Assembly (NCBI GenBank): GCA_903905505.1
Contig: CAIVGL010000126.1
Location: 42,548 to 106,547 of the forward strand
Source: an uncultured Bacteroidia bacterium
Lineage (GTDB): Bacteria > Bacteroidota > Bacteroidia > Bacteroidales > Prolixibacteraceae
DNA length: 64,000 bases
Reading direction: 5' to 3'
The position numbers and the translations under genes are program-made. Within the stretch, counting starts at the first letter, position 1; each line of letters begins with the position of its first letter. The notes under the pieces were generated by a model, which was given only the letters and a program-made list of their open reading frames with translations, was not told the DNA's origin and made no database searches. Below are positions 24,797-33,524 of the stretch, piece by piece.

Positions 24797-27496
24797 ATGA
24801 AAACTCAAATTTGCTTTATTCTCCTGTGCCTTGGCTTAGCCTTGCCGGTTCAAAAACTCCATGCCGAATCTATTCCCACAAATTTGAGATGCGAATATTT
24901 ATTCAACCCGATTGGTATCGACGTCACACATCCTCGCTTGTCGTGGTATGTCGATGATCGCAGCGCTGATGCCTCTCAATCGGCTTACCAGATTATCGTG
25001 GGTACCGATTCCACGAAGGTAATTCACGAAATTGGAGACATCTGGTATACCGGTAAAGTTAATTCCGCAAAGATGTTGATTAACTACCAAGGGCCAGTAT
25101 TAAATCCCTTCACCAAATACTTCTGGACGCTAAAAACTTGGGATGCCAAAGGTCAGCCCTCTTCTAAAATAGCGGTGGCAAGCTTTGAGACCGGTATGAT
25201 GGAGATGCAAAATTGGAAGGGTGCTTGGATCACCGACACCCGTGATATTACACTAAAAGCAGCACCGATCTTTCGCAAAACATTCAATGTGACTAAACAA
25301 GTTCTCTCTGCACGCGCTTATGTGGCTGCTGGTGGTCTATTTGAACTTTATGTAAATGGCGAAAAGGTTGGAAACCATCGTCTCGACCCCATGTATACCC
25401 GTTTCGACCGTCGTACGCTTTATGTCACACACGACATTACTAAATTATTGACTTCAGGAACGAATGCGTTAGGCGTCCTATTGGGCAATGGATGGTATAA
25501 TCATCAATCTACTGCCGTTTGGTATTTCGACCAGGCTCCATGGCGGGCTCGCCCTCGCTTTTGTATGGATGTTAAGGTGACTTATACCGATGGTTCTGAA
25601 GAGACCATTGTATCAGGAGTGGACTGGAAAACATCACTTAGCTCAATCATTTTTAATAGTATTTATACCGGTGAACATATCGATAATCGTCTGCAACAAG
25701 ACGGCTGGAAATTAAGTGCATTTAATGACGCTTCATGGAAAAATGCGATTCCTGTTCATGTCCCTTCCATGAATGTAGTTTCTCAATCTTTGCAGCCAAT
25801 ACGGGACGTGGAAGTGATCAAAACGGCTAAATTAACAACGATCAGCAATACCCATTATATTTTTGATTTAGGTCGCAATATTTCTGGTGTAACTCAGTTG
25901 AAAGTGCGCGGCGAAAAGGGTACAGTGATCCGACTTAAACATGGGGAGCGACTGGGCGTCAATAAGTTAGTTGATATGTCGAATATCGATGCACACTACC
26001 GTCCGACCAACGATCTGGACCCATTTTCGACCGATATCTATATCTTAAAAGGGGAAGGGGAGGAGACTTTTAAACCAACCTTTAACTACAAAGGTTTTCA
26101 GTATGTTGAAGTGACAAGCGATAAGCCTGTTGAGCTTACTAAAGAGAGTCTGACGGGCTATTTTATGCATAGTGATGTCCCTCCAGTTGGACATATTACC
26201 TCCTCAGATAGTGTTCTAAATAAGATCTGGAAAGCAACAAATAGTAGTTATTTATCCAACTTGTTTGGCTATCCTACCGATTGTCCACATCGTGAAAAGA
26301 ATGGTTGGACTGGCGATGCACATACCGCTATTGAAGTGGGACTTTACAATTTTGATGGGATTACCGTTTACGAGAAATGGTTAGCCGATCATCGCGATGA
26401 GCAGCAACCCAATGGGGTCTTGCCTGCAATTATCCCAACTAGTGGGTGGGGTTATACCTGGGCTAATGGACCAGACTGGACAAGTACCATTGCCATAATT
26501 CCTTGGAACATCTATCTTTTTTATGGCGACTCTAAGCTCTTGTCAGATTGCTATCCAAACATCACCCGCTATGTCGATCATATCACCCAAATTAGTCCAT
26601 CTGGCCTGACCGATTGGGGCTTAGGCGATTGGATTCCGGTGAAATCAAAAGCACCAAAAGAATTAACCTCTTCGCTATTTTATTTTACGGATGCTAAAAT
26701 CTTATCAAAAGCAGCCTTGGTACTTGGCAGAAAAGCCGATCATTTGAAATATGAGGTGTTGGCCGAGAAGATCAAAAATGCCATTAACGCGAAATATCTA
26801 AATCTGCAGACCGGGATCTATGGAAGCGGACTTCAAACTGAGTTAAGTGCACCGCTTCATTGGGGTGTCGTACCAGATGAATTGCGCAGTAAGGTGGCTG
26901 AAAACTTAGCGAAACGTGTGATTGCCGATGGGAAGCATCTCGATGTGGGCTTGCTTGGCACCAAAACCATTTTGAATGCCTTAAGTTCAAATGGATATGC
27001 TGATCTAGCCTATGAGTTAGCCCTTCAAAAGACTTTCCCTTCTTGGGGTTGGTGGATTGTAAACGGAGCCACAACACTGTATGAAAATTGGCCTATTGAT
27101 GCCAAATCAGATATCTCCTTGAATCATATTATGTTCGGTGAGATTGGGGCTTGGTTTTATAAGTCGTTAGGTGGTATCTACCCCGACGAGACACAGCCTG
27201 GATTTAAAAATATCATCTTAAAACCCGATTTTGTGAAGGGATTAGTATCTTTCGAGGCGACTCATATTGGTCCTTACGGAGAGATTCGTTCCGCTTGGAA
27301 AAAATCAAAAGGAAAAACCGAATATCAAGTTACGGTACCTCCGAGTAGCACTGCTAAGGTCGTTCTTAAAGGAGCTAAAGTTTTCCAAAATGGGGTAGAG
27401 CTAAAAGAAAAGGGCTTATTTCATTTTCAGAAACTCGCCCCTTCAGTTTATCAGCTAATTCTTCCAGCTGGAAGTTATCTCTTTGTGGTTAAGTAG
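24797..27496 (+). CDS. Alpha-L-rhamnosidase, GH78
   Basis: This 899-residue protein has a signal peptide (MKTQICFILLCLGLALPVQKL). The N-terminal module opens with IPTNLRCEYLFNPIGIDV. The catalytic (alpha/alpha)6 barrel has DCPHREKNGWTGD with D495, E500 and D507 at the spacing of characterised GH78 enzymes. The second catalytic Glu is E763 in ATTLYENW. A C-terminal beta-sandwich follows (GPYGEIRSAW). It is more typical in motif than the copy at 1278. It converges on a Gfo/Idh/MocA gene with only 12 bases between stops. Rhamnose release from pectin side chains, ulvan or glycosides are all possible. Confidence 0.95.
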   Translation: MKTQICFILLCLGLALPVQKLHAESIPTNLRCEYLFNPIGIDVTHPRLSWYVDDRSADASQSAYQIIVGTDSTKVIHEIGDIWYTGKVNSAKMLINYQGPVLNPFTKYFWTLKTWDAKGQPSSKIAVASFETGMMEMQNWKGAWITDTRDITLKAAPIFRKTFNVTKQVLSARAYVAAGGLFELYVNGEKVGNHRLDPMYTRFDRRTLYVTHDITKLLTSGTNALGVLLGNGWYNHQSTAVWYFDQAPWRARPRFCMDVKVTYTDGSEETIVSGVDWKTSLSSIIFNSIYTGEHIDNRLQQDGWKLSAFNDASWKNAIPVHVPSMNVVSQSLQPIRDVEVIKTAKLTTISNTHYIFDLGRNISGVTQLKVRGEKGTVIRLKHGERLGVNKLVDMSNIDAHYRPTNDLDPFSTDIYILKGEGEETFKPTFNYKGFQYVEVTSDKPVELTKESLTGYFMHSDVPPVGHITSSDSVLNKIWKATNSSYLSNLFGYPTDCPHREKNGWTGDAHTAIEVGLYNFDGITVYEKWLADHRDEQQPNGVLPAIIPTSGWGYTWANGPDWTSTIAIIPWNIYLFYGDSKLLSDCYPNITRYVDHITQISPSGLTDWGLGDWIPVKSKAPKELTSSLFYFTDAKILSKAALVLGRKADHLKYEVLAEKIKNAINAKYLNLQTGIYGSGLQTELSAPLHWGVVPDELRSKVAENLAKRVIADGKHLDVGLLGTKTILNALSSNGYADLAYELALQKTFPSWGWWIVNGATTLYENWPIDAKSDISLNHIMFGEIGAWFYKSLGGIYPDETQPGFKNIILKPDFVKGLVSFEATHIGPYGEIRSAWKKSKGKTEYQVTVPPSSTAKVVLKGAKVFQNGVELKEKGLFHFQKLAPSVYQLILPAGSYLFVVK

Positions 27497-27508
27497 TTTA
27501 AATACAGA

Positions 27509-28825
27509 CTAAAATATTTGAAGTTTCCACGGATCGCGGTAGCTTAGCTTGGTTAGTTTCTGAGCATCTTCTTCGGCGAAGCTCATAGTCTTGCTATCCC
27601 AGTGGATAAGTTTGCCCGTGCGGTAGGCTATATTGCCCATTTCGCATACCATAGCTGTGTGAGCACCAATTTGCACCGAAGCGCGTTGTTTTTCCCCTTT
27701 TCGGATACCGTTTAGGAAGTTTTGCACGTGCTCTTTAAGTCCGCCAATGGCAGGTTGACTTGGCACATCGTCGATGTATTTCTTTTTGTCTTTGTTGCTC
27801 ACTTCGGCGGTTACCTGCCATCCATTTCTCGAAACGATCAGTGTTCCTTTGGTACCGGTAAACGATACGCCATGTCCCATTCCATAAGGGCCCATGCGTG
27901 GTATTAATCCGCATTCCCAGATCATGGTGTGTTTGGGATAGCTGTAAATGGCTTGTTGGATATCGGGAGTCTCGATAACGCCTTTGTTGAGGTAGCATCC
28001 TCCCCCAGGTGAAACAGAGTCTGGAAATCCGACATTCATGCCGTGCATCGCAAAGTCGAGCAGATGAACGCCCCAGTCGGTCATGGCACCACCGGCGTAA
28101 TCCCAGAACCATCTGAAATCGTAATGGAACCTATTTTTATTGAATGGTCGCAATGGTGCTGGACCTAACCACATGTTATAATCGATGGTGTCAGGTGCTT
28201 GCGAATTTTGCTGAGCCGGCACTGGTGTTCCCATCCCTTTGTAGATCCAGGCGCGAACAAGGTTTACCTCGCCAAGCTTCCCTGATCTGACATATTCAGA
28301 GGCATCGAGCCAATGTTGACAGCTTCGTTGCCACATCCCAACTTGAATAACCTGTTTAGGATATTTCTCAGCTGCTTGAACCATCGTCATGCACTCCTCG
28401 ATGCTATGACCCATTGGTTTCTCAACGTACACATGTTTTCCTGCCGCTAAGGCCATTAAAAGGATCATGGCATGCCAATGATCGGGTGTGCCAATAATCA
28501 CAGCATCGATCTCCTTATTCTCCAACAGTTTTCTAAAGTCAGCGTAAAGGATTGGTTTTTTTCCGGTTAATTTCTCCACCTCAGTAGCCCGGTCTTCAAG
28601 GATTGTTTTGTCGATATCGCAGAGCGCTAGGCAGCTTACATTTTCCTCACCTAGAAAGGCTTTTAGATCGCTAAAGCCCATGTTTTTGCACCCGATAAGT
28701 CCAACGCGCACATGGTCAGATGCCGATTTGCAGCTCACACTGCCAGCTAGCATCGTAGCGGCTAGTGTTGTGCCTGCAACCAGACTCGACTGTTTTACAA
28801 ATGATCTGCGATTTAGTGTGTTCAT
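27509..28825 (-). CDS. Tat-exported Gfo/Idh/MocA oxidoreductase
   Basis: This 438-residue protein begins MNTLNRRSFVKQSSLVAGTT, with the twin-arginine motif RRSFVKQ and a lipobox-like LAGSVSC, so it is probably exported folded with its cofactor bound. The Rossmann domain shows VRVGLIGCKNMGFSD and GKHVYVEKPMGHS. The C-terminal domain has the subfamily motif WFWDYAGGAMTDWGVHLLD. Exported members of this branch, related to Alpha-N-acetylgalactosaminidase-like and 3-keto-glycoside enzymes, act on glycans with tightly bound NAD. Substrate unknown. Confidence 0.9.
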   Translation of the reverse strand: MNTLNRRSFVKQSSLVAGTTLAATMLAGSVSCKSASDHVRVGLIGCKNMGFSDLKAFLGEENVSCLALCDIDKTILEDRATEVEKLTGKKPILYADFRKLLENKEIDAVIIGTPDHWHAMILLMALAAGKHVYVEKPMGHSIEECMTMVQAAEKYPKQVIQVGMWQRSCQHWLDASEYVRSGKLGEVNLVRAWIYKGMGTPVPAQQNSQAPDTIDYNMWLGPAPLRPFNKNRFHYDFRWFWDYAGGAMTDWGVHLLDFAMHGMNVGFPDSVSPGGGCYLNKGVIETPDIQQAIYSYPKHTMIWECGLIPRMGPYGMGHGVSFTGTKGTLIVSRNGWQVTAEVSNKDKKKYIDDVPSQPAIGGLKEHVQNFLNGIRKGEKQRASVQIGAHTAMVCEMGNIAYRTGKLIHWDSKTMSFAEEDAQKLTKLSYRDPWKLQIF

Positions 28826-28963
28826 AGTTATCTTAGCAGGTTGGTAAGTTTGAAATTATTTTCTGAGCTTAGGTTTAGGTCTTACAAACCTATCAAAAAA
28901 TTATCAGCGAACGAATGGCATGGCAAAAATTAAATTCAGCAACCTTATTCGTTTTTCGAGAAA

Positions 28964-29000
28964 ATAAGTCGCTGTAAATATATTATTTACAGCGACTTAT
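28964..29000 (-). terminator. Terminator downstream of tRNA-Pro
   Basis: A perfect 17-base stem (28964-28980 with 28984-29000; core AAGTCGCTGTAAATA) and 3-base loop begins 9 bases after the tRNA 3' end on the minus strand, followed by a short T-run. Confidence 0.85.
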
Positions 29001-29008
29001 GGTATCTG

Positions 29009-29082
29009 TCGGGGTGACAAGATTTGAACTTGCGACCCCTCGCCCCCCAGACGAGTACGCTACCAGGCTGCGCTACACCCCG
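29009..29082 (-). tRNA. tRNA-Pro (anticodon GGG)
   Basis: On the minus strand a 74-base cloverleaf begins CGGGGTGTAGCGCAGCCTGG and ends CACCCCG plus discriminator A. The acceptor stem is CGGGGTG/CACCCCG and the D arm GCGCAGCCTGGTAGCGT. The anticodon stem is CTCGT/GCGAG around loop CTGGGGG, giving anticodon GGG. The T arm contains GTTCAAATC. CCA is not encoded. A strong terminator follows. Confidence 0.95.
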
Positions 29083-29170
29083 AAATTTACGTTGAGAACA
29101 ACATGGCTGTAAAAATACAATCTTTTTCTTAATCCCTGAATGGCCGAAATAAGCCTTGAATAGAATCTAT

Positions 29171-29552
29171 AGCAACCCCTTAGGGGTGTTGTAATCATAA
29201 AACATGAGGTCTGTCATCATCAGCAACCCCATCGGGGTGGTATTATTATAAAACATGCGGTCTATGGTAATCTGGAGCCCTGAAAGGGTTCAACCCCTTC
29301 GGGGCTGACGGATTTCACTTTTACTAATTAGCCATGAGATATCACTCATGGCTATTAAGATAAAAACCTTTCAGGGTTAAGAATTCAATTGCATCCTGAG
29401 CCAATCCTCTTTTTTTTATTTTTTATCTTGGTGTTTCTTTGGTGTCCGTCCGTCCGTCCACCGACGGACGGACGGTTATCATAGTTTCACCCCTACGGGT
29501 TTTAGATATCATGCTAGCTTTTTTAGTTACCATAATGTCACCCCTACGGGGT
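29171..29552. repeat. Composite of short palindromic repeats with 51-base period (REP/BIME-like)
   Basis: This gene-free patch holds five short palindromes of type ACCCC-N3-GGGGT: at 29175-29187, 29226-29238, about 29293-29305, 29488-29500 and 29539-29552. The first two are 51 bases apart, and so are the last two, but the right-hand pair is in the opposite orientation to the left-hand pair. Between them lie an inverted repeat CCCTGAAAGG (29278-29287) / CCTTTCAGGG (29367-29376), a hairpin GCCATGAG/CTCATGGC (29331-29352) and a 13-base CCGT hairpin. No coding capacity is visible. It resembles mosaic REP elements mobilised by RAYT-type transposases, but no transposase is present in the window. 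Confidence 0.75.
29446..29475. repeat. Tetranucleotide-based perfect hairpin
   Basis: CCGTCCGTCCGTC (29446-29458) pairs perfectly with GACGGACGGACGG (29463-29475) around a 4-base loop. Each arm is a three-fold repeat of CCGT or its complement, so copy number may vary by slippage. Confidence 0.85.
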
Positions 29553-29647
29553 TATGACTTTGGCTGTAATCTGTCGTAACTAACTATATGTTTAAAACTT
29601 TTAGGTGTTATTTAACGTTTACTTATTATTGCTTCTGAAATTTGCCT

Positions 29648-29655
29648 TAACTTTG
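29648..29655 (+). promoter_or_regulatory. -7 box of trxB
   Basis: TAACTTTG matches TAnnTTTG, 25 bases before the ATG at 29680. A TTG at 29629-29631 is 16 bases upstream, slightly closer than usual for a -33 element. Confidence 0.55.
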
Positions 29656-29679
29656 AAACAGATCATAAAAAATAAGTAA

Positions 29680-30681
29680 ATGGAATTGTTTAAACCGATG
29701 AATATAACTGAAAATCAACCAGCAAAAGATGTTTTAGCGTCTGATGTAGAGCGTGTTAAATGTTTGATTATTGGGTCTGGGCCCGCTGGATTTACAGCAG
29801 CTATCTACGCAGCTCGTGCGAACCTATCACCTGTGATGTACGAAGGACTACAGCCTGGCGGTCAATTGACTACCACCACTGAAGTGGAAAACTTCCCGGG
29901 CTATCCAGAAGGGATCACCGGACCTGAAATGATGGAAGATCTCAAAAAACAAGCGGCTCGCTTTGGTACCGATATCCGCTGGGGTATTGCGACAGCATCT
30001 GATTTTTCTGGATCTATTCACAGGGTAACAATCGACGAAAAGAAAATCATTGAGGCCGAGACCGTGATTATCGCAACGGGTGCAACGGCGCTTTATCTTG
30101 GTATTCCCGACGAGACAAAATATGCCGGTTCGGGCGTTTCTGCCTGCGCCACCTGCGATGGATTCTTCTATCGTAATAAAGATGTGGCTGTCGTGGGAGG
30201 TGGTGACACCGCTTGCGAAGAGGCAATTTACTTGGCTGGATTATGTCGTAAAGTATATCTGATCGTCCGTCGCGATGAGCTTCGCGCCTCTAAGGTGATG
30301 CAAGATCGAGCGATTAAAACCCCTAACATCGAGATTCTGTGGAAACATCAGACCAAAGGTTTATTTGGAAATGGTGTGGTAGAGGGGGTGAACCTAATCA
30401 AGAACAAAGGTGAAGCCGATGAAGCAGAGGTGAGCATCAGTGTAGATGGATTTTTCTTAGCGATTGGTCATAAGCCAAACTCCGCCATCTTTAAAGACTA
30501 CCTCAATACCGATGAGATCGGTTATATTAAAACCATTGGTGACTCTTCTAAAACAAATGTCGACGGTGTATTTGCCTGTGGCGATGTTATGGATCATATC
30601 TACCGTCAGGCCGTTACGGCTGCTGGTTCTGGCTGCAAGGCTGCCATCGATGCTGAACGTTATCTTTCAGAAAAACACTAA
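29680..30681 (+). CDS. trxB: Thioredoxin-disulfide reductase
   Basis: This 333-residue flavoprotein has the FAD dinucleotide motif LIIGSGPAGFTAAIYAAR, the redox-active disulfide CATC (C156 and C159, in SACATCDGFF), the NADPH motif VAVVGGGDTACEEA, and the C-terminal FAD motif GVFACGDVMDHIYRQA. It reduces cytoplasmic thioredoxin with NADPH. The first 17 or so residues before VERVKCLIIG are an extension with no recognisable motif; ATG 29698 is an alternative start. It is a single-gene unit with its own promoter and terminator. Confidence 0.96.
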   Translation: MELFKPMNITENQPAKDVLASDVERVKCLIIGSGPAGFTAAIYAARANLSPVMYEGLQPGGQLTTTTEVENFPGYPEGITGPEMMEDLKKQAARFGTDIRWGIATASDFSGSIHRVTIDEKKIIEAETVIIATGATALYLGIPDETKYAGSGVSACATCDGFFYRNKDVAVVGGGDTACEEAIYLAGLCRKVYLIVRRDELRASKVMQDRAIKTPNIEILWKHQTKGLFGNGVVEGVNLIKNKGEADEAEVSISVDGFFLAIGHKPNSAIFKDYLNTDEIGYIKTIGDSSKTNVDGVFACGDVMDHIYRQAVTAAGSGCKAAIDAERYLSEKH

Positions 30682-30714
30682 GAACTCAGGATCTCCAGAT
30701 CGAGTTTAAGACAT

Positions 30715-30751
30715 AAAAAAAAGCCTCTTCCATGTGAAGAGGCTTTTTTTT
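30715..30751. terminator. Bidirectional terminator between trxB and oxoamine synthase
   Basis: GCCTCTTC pairs with GAAGAGGC around a 5-base loop, extended by eight A and eight T to a 16-base stem (30715-30730 with 30736-30751). It serves both convergent genes. Confidence 0.93.
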
Positions 30752-30768
30752 GTGTCTTATCTTGAATC

Positions 30769-32013
30769 TTATTGGATCTGAGCAAATTTTGAATTCGCAT
30801 ATTTACCGGCTTCGAGGTTTGCACGAACAGCTGAGAACGCTTGAATGGTATACTCTACATCTTCAAGGGTATGAATGGCTGTAGGAATCAAACGAAGCAG
30901 TAGTTGTCCCTTTGGTATCACAGGATACACCACGATGGAGCAGAAAATATTGTAATTCTCACGCAGGTCCATCACCACATTGGTCCCTTCAGGGACACTT
31001 CCCGATAGGTAGACCGGGGTAACGGGTGAGTTGGTAACGCCTAAATCGAAGTTTTGAGCTTTTAAGCCTGCTTGAAGCGCATTCACAACAGTCCATAATT
31101 GCTCTCTAAGCTCTGGCTGTGTGCGGATTAGCTCTAGTCGTTTTAGTAGGCCAATAACCATCGCCATAGGTAATGATTTCGCGAATGTCTGAGAACGCAT
31201 GTTGTACCTTAGATAGTCGCATACCTCTTCGCTACTTGCGATAAATGCTCCAATGCCAGCCATCGCTTTAGCGAAGGTTCCAAAATACATATCGATCTGA
31301 TCTTGTACTCCAAAATGCTCACCTGCGCCTGCTCCGGTAGCACCCATGGTACCAAACCCGTGCGCATCGTCGACAAGTAAGCGGAAGTCGAACTCTTTTT
31401 TCAAGGCCACAACCTCGTCTAATTTACCAAGATCGCCAGCCATTCCGAAGACTCCTTCGGTAATCACTAAAATACCTCCACCTGTCTTTTCTGCTAAAGC
31501 TGCAGCATGTGACAATTGTTTGCGAAGGCTATCCATATCGTTGTGTAGGAAAACGAACCGTTTTCCCATGTGTAAGCGTACTCCATCTAAAATACAGGCA
31601 TGAGCCTCAGCATCATAGACAATAATGTCGTGTCGACCGCAGACGGCATCAATAATTGAAATCATCCCTTGATACCCAAAGTTTAGCAAGAAAGCATCTG
31701 GCTTATTGGTGAAACTAGCAAGTTGCTTCTCTAACTCTTCATGCATACTAGTCTGTCCAGACATCATTCGAGCACCCATTGGATAAGCTAGTCCGTATTG
31801 GGCTGCGGCTAAGGCATCCGCTTCACGAACTTCCGGGTGATTGGCAAGACCGCAGTAATTGTTAAGACTCCAGTTTAAGACCTCTTTACCACGAAATTTC
31901 ATTCGAGATCCGATGTCACCTTCTAATTTTGGGAATGAGAAATAACCATGAGCCTCTTTCTGATATTGGCCAAGATTGCCTTTGTCAGTTTTAAATTTTT
32001 CAAAAATATCCAC
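30769..32013 (-). CDS. Alpha-oxoamine synthase (serine palmitoyltransferase / cysteate acyltransferase type)
   Basis: This 414-residue PLP enzyme belongs to the AONS/KBL/SPT family. Motifs are NYCGLANHPEV, AYPMGARMMSGQTSMHEELE, LLVDDAHGFGTMGATGAG with the PLP-pyridine Asp and His, and the Schiff-base Lys K249 in FGTFAKAMA. Such enzymes condense an amino acid with an acyl thioester. Its position beside psd and pssA suggests the first step of sphingolipid (serine) or sulfonolipid (cysteate) synthesis, both known in Bacteroidota. Glycine C-acetyltransferase and AONS are alternatives; no kbl-tdh or bio genes are nearby. It has its own -7 box. Confidence 0.85.
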   Translation of the reverse strand: MDIFEKFKTDKGNLGQYQKEAHGYFSFPKLEGDIGSRMKFRGKEVLNWSLNNYCGLANHPEVREADALAAAQYGLAYPMGARMMSGQTSMHEELEKQLASFTNKPDAFLLNFGYQGMISIIDAVCGRHDIIVYDAEAHACILDGVRLHMGKRFVFLHNDMDSLRKQLSHAAALAEKTGGGILVITEGVFGMAGDLGKLDEVVALKKEFDFRLLVDDAHGFGTMGATGAGAGEHFGVQDQIDMYFGTFAKAMAGIGAFIASSEEVCDYLRYNMRSQTFAKSLPMAMVIGLLKRLELIRTQPELREQLWTVVNALQAGLKAQNFDLGVTNSPVTPVYLSGSVPEGTNVVMDLRENYNIFCSIVVYPVIPKGQLLLRLIPTAIHTLEDVEYTIQAFSAVRANLEAGKYANSKFAQIQ

Positions 32014-32041
32014 TATTGTTTGATTTTATTTTTAGACTACG

Positions 32042-32049
32042 CAAAAGTA
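32042..32049 (-). promoter_or_regulatory. -7 box upstream of the oxoamine synthase
   Basis: TACTTTTG on the minus strand matches TAnnTTTG, 29 bases before the ATG at 32013. A TTTG lies 16 bases further upstream. Confidence 0.55.
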
Positions 32050-32084
32050 TACTTTTTTATTTTGTCAAAAAAACAGAATGCCAA

Positions 32085-32819
32085 TTACTTTTTCGGCTGG
32101 AAGAATATTGAAATCAATAGATACAAAATGATCGACGCTGCTATTCCATATTGACAAAAGAATAGAATGAATCCTGCTGAAAGGATCAGAAAAATATACT
32201 GAATCTGGTTTTCTTTCCAGTTCAGCGTTTTTAGTTTAAGCGAAAATAGGTGAACCTCCGAAACAAGTAAATACGACATCGCAACGGTCAGGATAATTAA
32301 AGTTATTGGTTGGCTCAGAAGGGTATCGATCATCTGATATCTGCCGTTCTCGATGATCAAGGCTAATGCTGAGATAAATAGGGCGTTAGCTGGCGTTGGA
32401 AGCCCTATAAATGAGTCGGTTTGCCTTGTGTCGATATTGAACTTAGCAAGTCGAAGTCCTGACGCAACAGGGATCAATAAGGCTACAGACAAGGTTAAAA
32501 GTTCTGCTAGGGAAAGAGTTGCTAGATTTTCAACTTTAACATGCAATCCAAAGATTGAATATTCGAGTAGTGTCATCATGATCACGCCTGGTGCAAGACC
32601 GAAAGAGATCATGTCGGCTAGGGAGTCAAGCTCTTTGCCGATGGGCGAGTAGGCGTGTAATAATCGAGCAGCCATCCCATCGAGAAAATCAAAGATTGCC
32701 GCGAGAAAAATAAATAAAACAGCATGAGGTAAGTCTCCCTTAACTGCTAAGATAACAGCGATACTTCCTGCACAGATATTGAGACAGGTAATAAAATTAG
32801 GGATGTGTTTTTTGACCAT
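32085..32819 (-). CDS. pssA: CDP-diacylglycerol--serine O-phosphatidyltransferase
   Basis: This 244-residue integral membrane protein carries the CDP-alcohol phosphatidyltransferase signature in FDFLDGMAARLLHAYSPIG followed by KELDSLADMISFG, with the DG-AR-G-D-D residues in place. About seven to eight membrane helices are predicted. It makes phosphatidylserine from CDP-diacylglycerol and serine. The gene starts 15 bases after psd ends, so PS synthesis and decarboxylation are co-encoded. The symbol pssA is used in the Bacillus/Bacteroidota sense of the membrane-type enzyme. Confidence 0.93.
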   Translation of the reverse strand: MVKKHIPNFITCLNICAGSIAVILAVKGDLPHAVLFIFLAAIFDFLDGMAARLLHAYSPIGKELDSLADMISFGLAPGVIMMTLLEYSIFGLHVKVENLATLSLAELLTLSVALLIPVASGLRLAKFNIDTRQTDSFIGLPTPANALFISALALIIENGRYQMIDTLLSQPITLIILTVAMSYLLVSEVHLFSLKLKTLNWKENQIQYIFLILSAGFILFFCQYGIAASIILYLLISIFFQPKK

Positions 32820-32834
32820 GTTTTAGCGAATAGA

Positions 32835-33485
32835 TTACAATTCAGCTAAGATGGTTTGACTGCCGGTAACGATCTGGCATAATTCAACATTAACCTTTGT
32901 GCCTAAAGGGAGAAATAGGTCGACACGTGAGCCAAAACGAATAAACCCAAGTTCATCTTTCTGACTTACCGTTGTATTTTCTTTTGGATAGGAGATAATT
33001 CTCTTGGCTACAGCTCCAGCAATCTGACGGACTAGCACTTCAGTGCCATCAGCCATCTGAATAACGGTTGTCGCCCGTTCGTTTTCAGTAGACGATTTAG
33101 GCAAGTAAGCTGCCAAGAATTTACCACTGTGATGTTTGAAATATTTTACAACTCCTGGCACAGGAATCCAGTTGATATGTACGTTATAGACCGACATAAA
33201 CACCGATATCTGAAGCCGTTTATCGTTGAAGTATTCTGGTTCAAAAGCCTCTTCAATAACCACAATCTGTCCGTCGCAAGGGGAGATAATATGTGCGGGA
33301 TTCTCCGTAACTACTCGGTTAGGGTAGCGAAAAAATCGCATCACGAAAATCAAGGCATAGGTGGTTAATAGAAAGGTAAAGCATCTGAAGTAAAGCTCTT
33401 CAGATAGTCCAACTAAAATATTAAGCGTTAGCCAGATGATAAACGCTACTGCAATGACCAGAAATCCCTCTTTGTGTATTCTCAT
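32835..33485 (-). CDS. psd: Phosphatidylserine decarboxylase proenzyme, short type
   Basis: This 216-residue protein has two N-terminal hydrophobic segments (about 9-24 and 32-50), PAHIISPCDGQIVVIEE, FMSVYNVHINWIPVPG, and the self-cleavage site FGSRVDLFLP near the C-terminus. Cleavage before the Ser of GSR creates the pyruvoyl group. It converts PS to phosphatidylethanolamine, the main phospholipid of most Bacteroidota. The length fits the short archaetidylserine-type family. It lies between cdsA and pssA in the same operon. Confidence 0.94.
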   Translation of the reverse strand: MRIHKEGFLVIAVAFIIWLTLNILVGLSEELYFRCFTFLLTTYALIFVMRFFRYPNRVVTENPAHIISPCDGQIVVIEEAFEPEYFNDKRLQISVFMSVYNVHINWIPVPGVVKYFKHHSGKFLAAYLPKSSTENERATTVIQMADGTEVLVRQIAGAVAKRIISYPKENTTVSQKDELGFIRFGSRVDLFLPLGTKVNVELCQIVTGSQTILAEL

Positions 33486-33524
33486 AAGATAAATTATAGA
33501 TGTACAAATCTAAGAAAATTATAC

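Noticed and set aside
29171..29552. CRISPR array
   Set aside because: Repeat units are short palindromes with only two units per side and degenerate sequence; there are no regular 30-base repeats with unique spacers and no cas genes.
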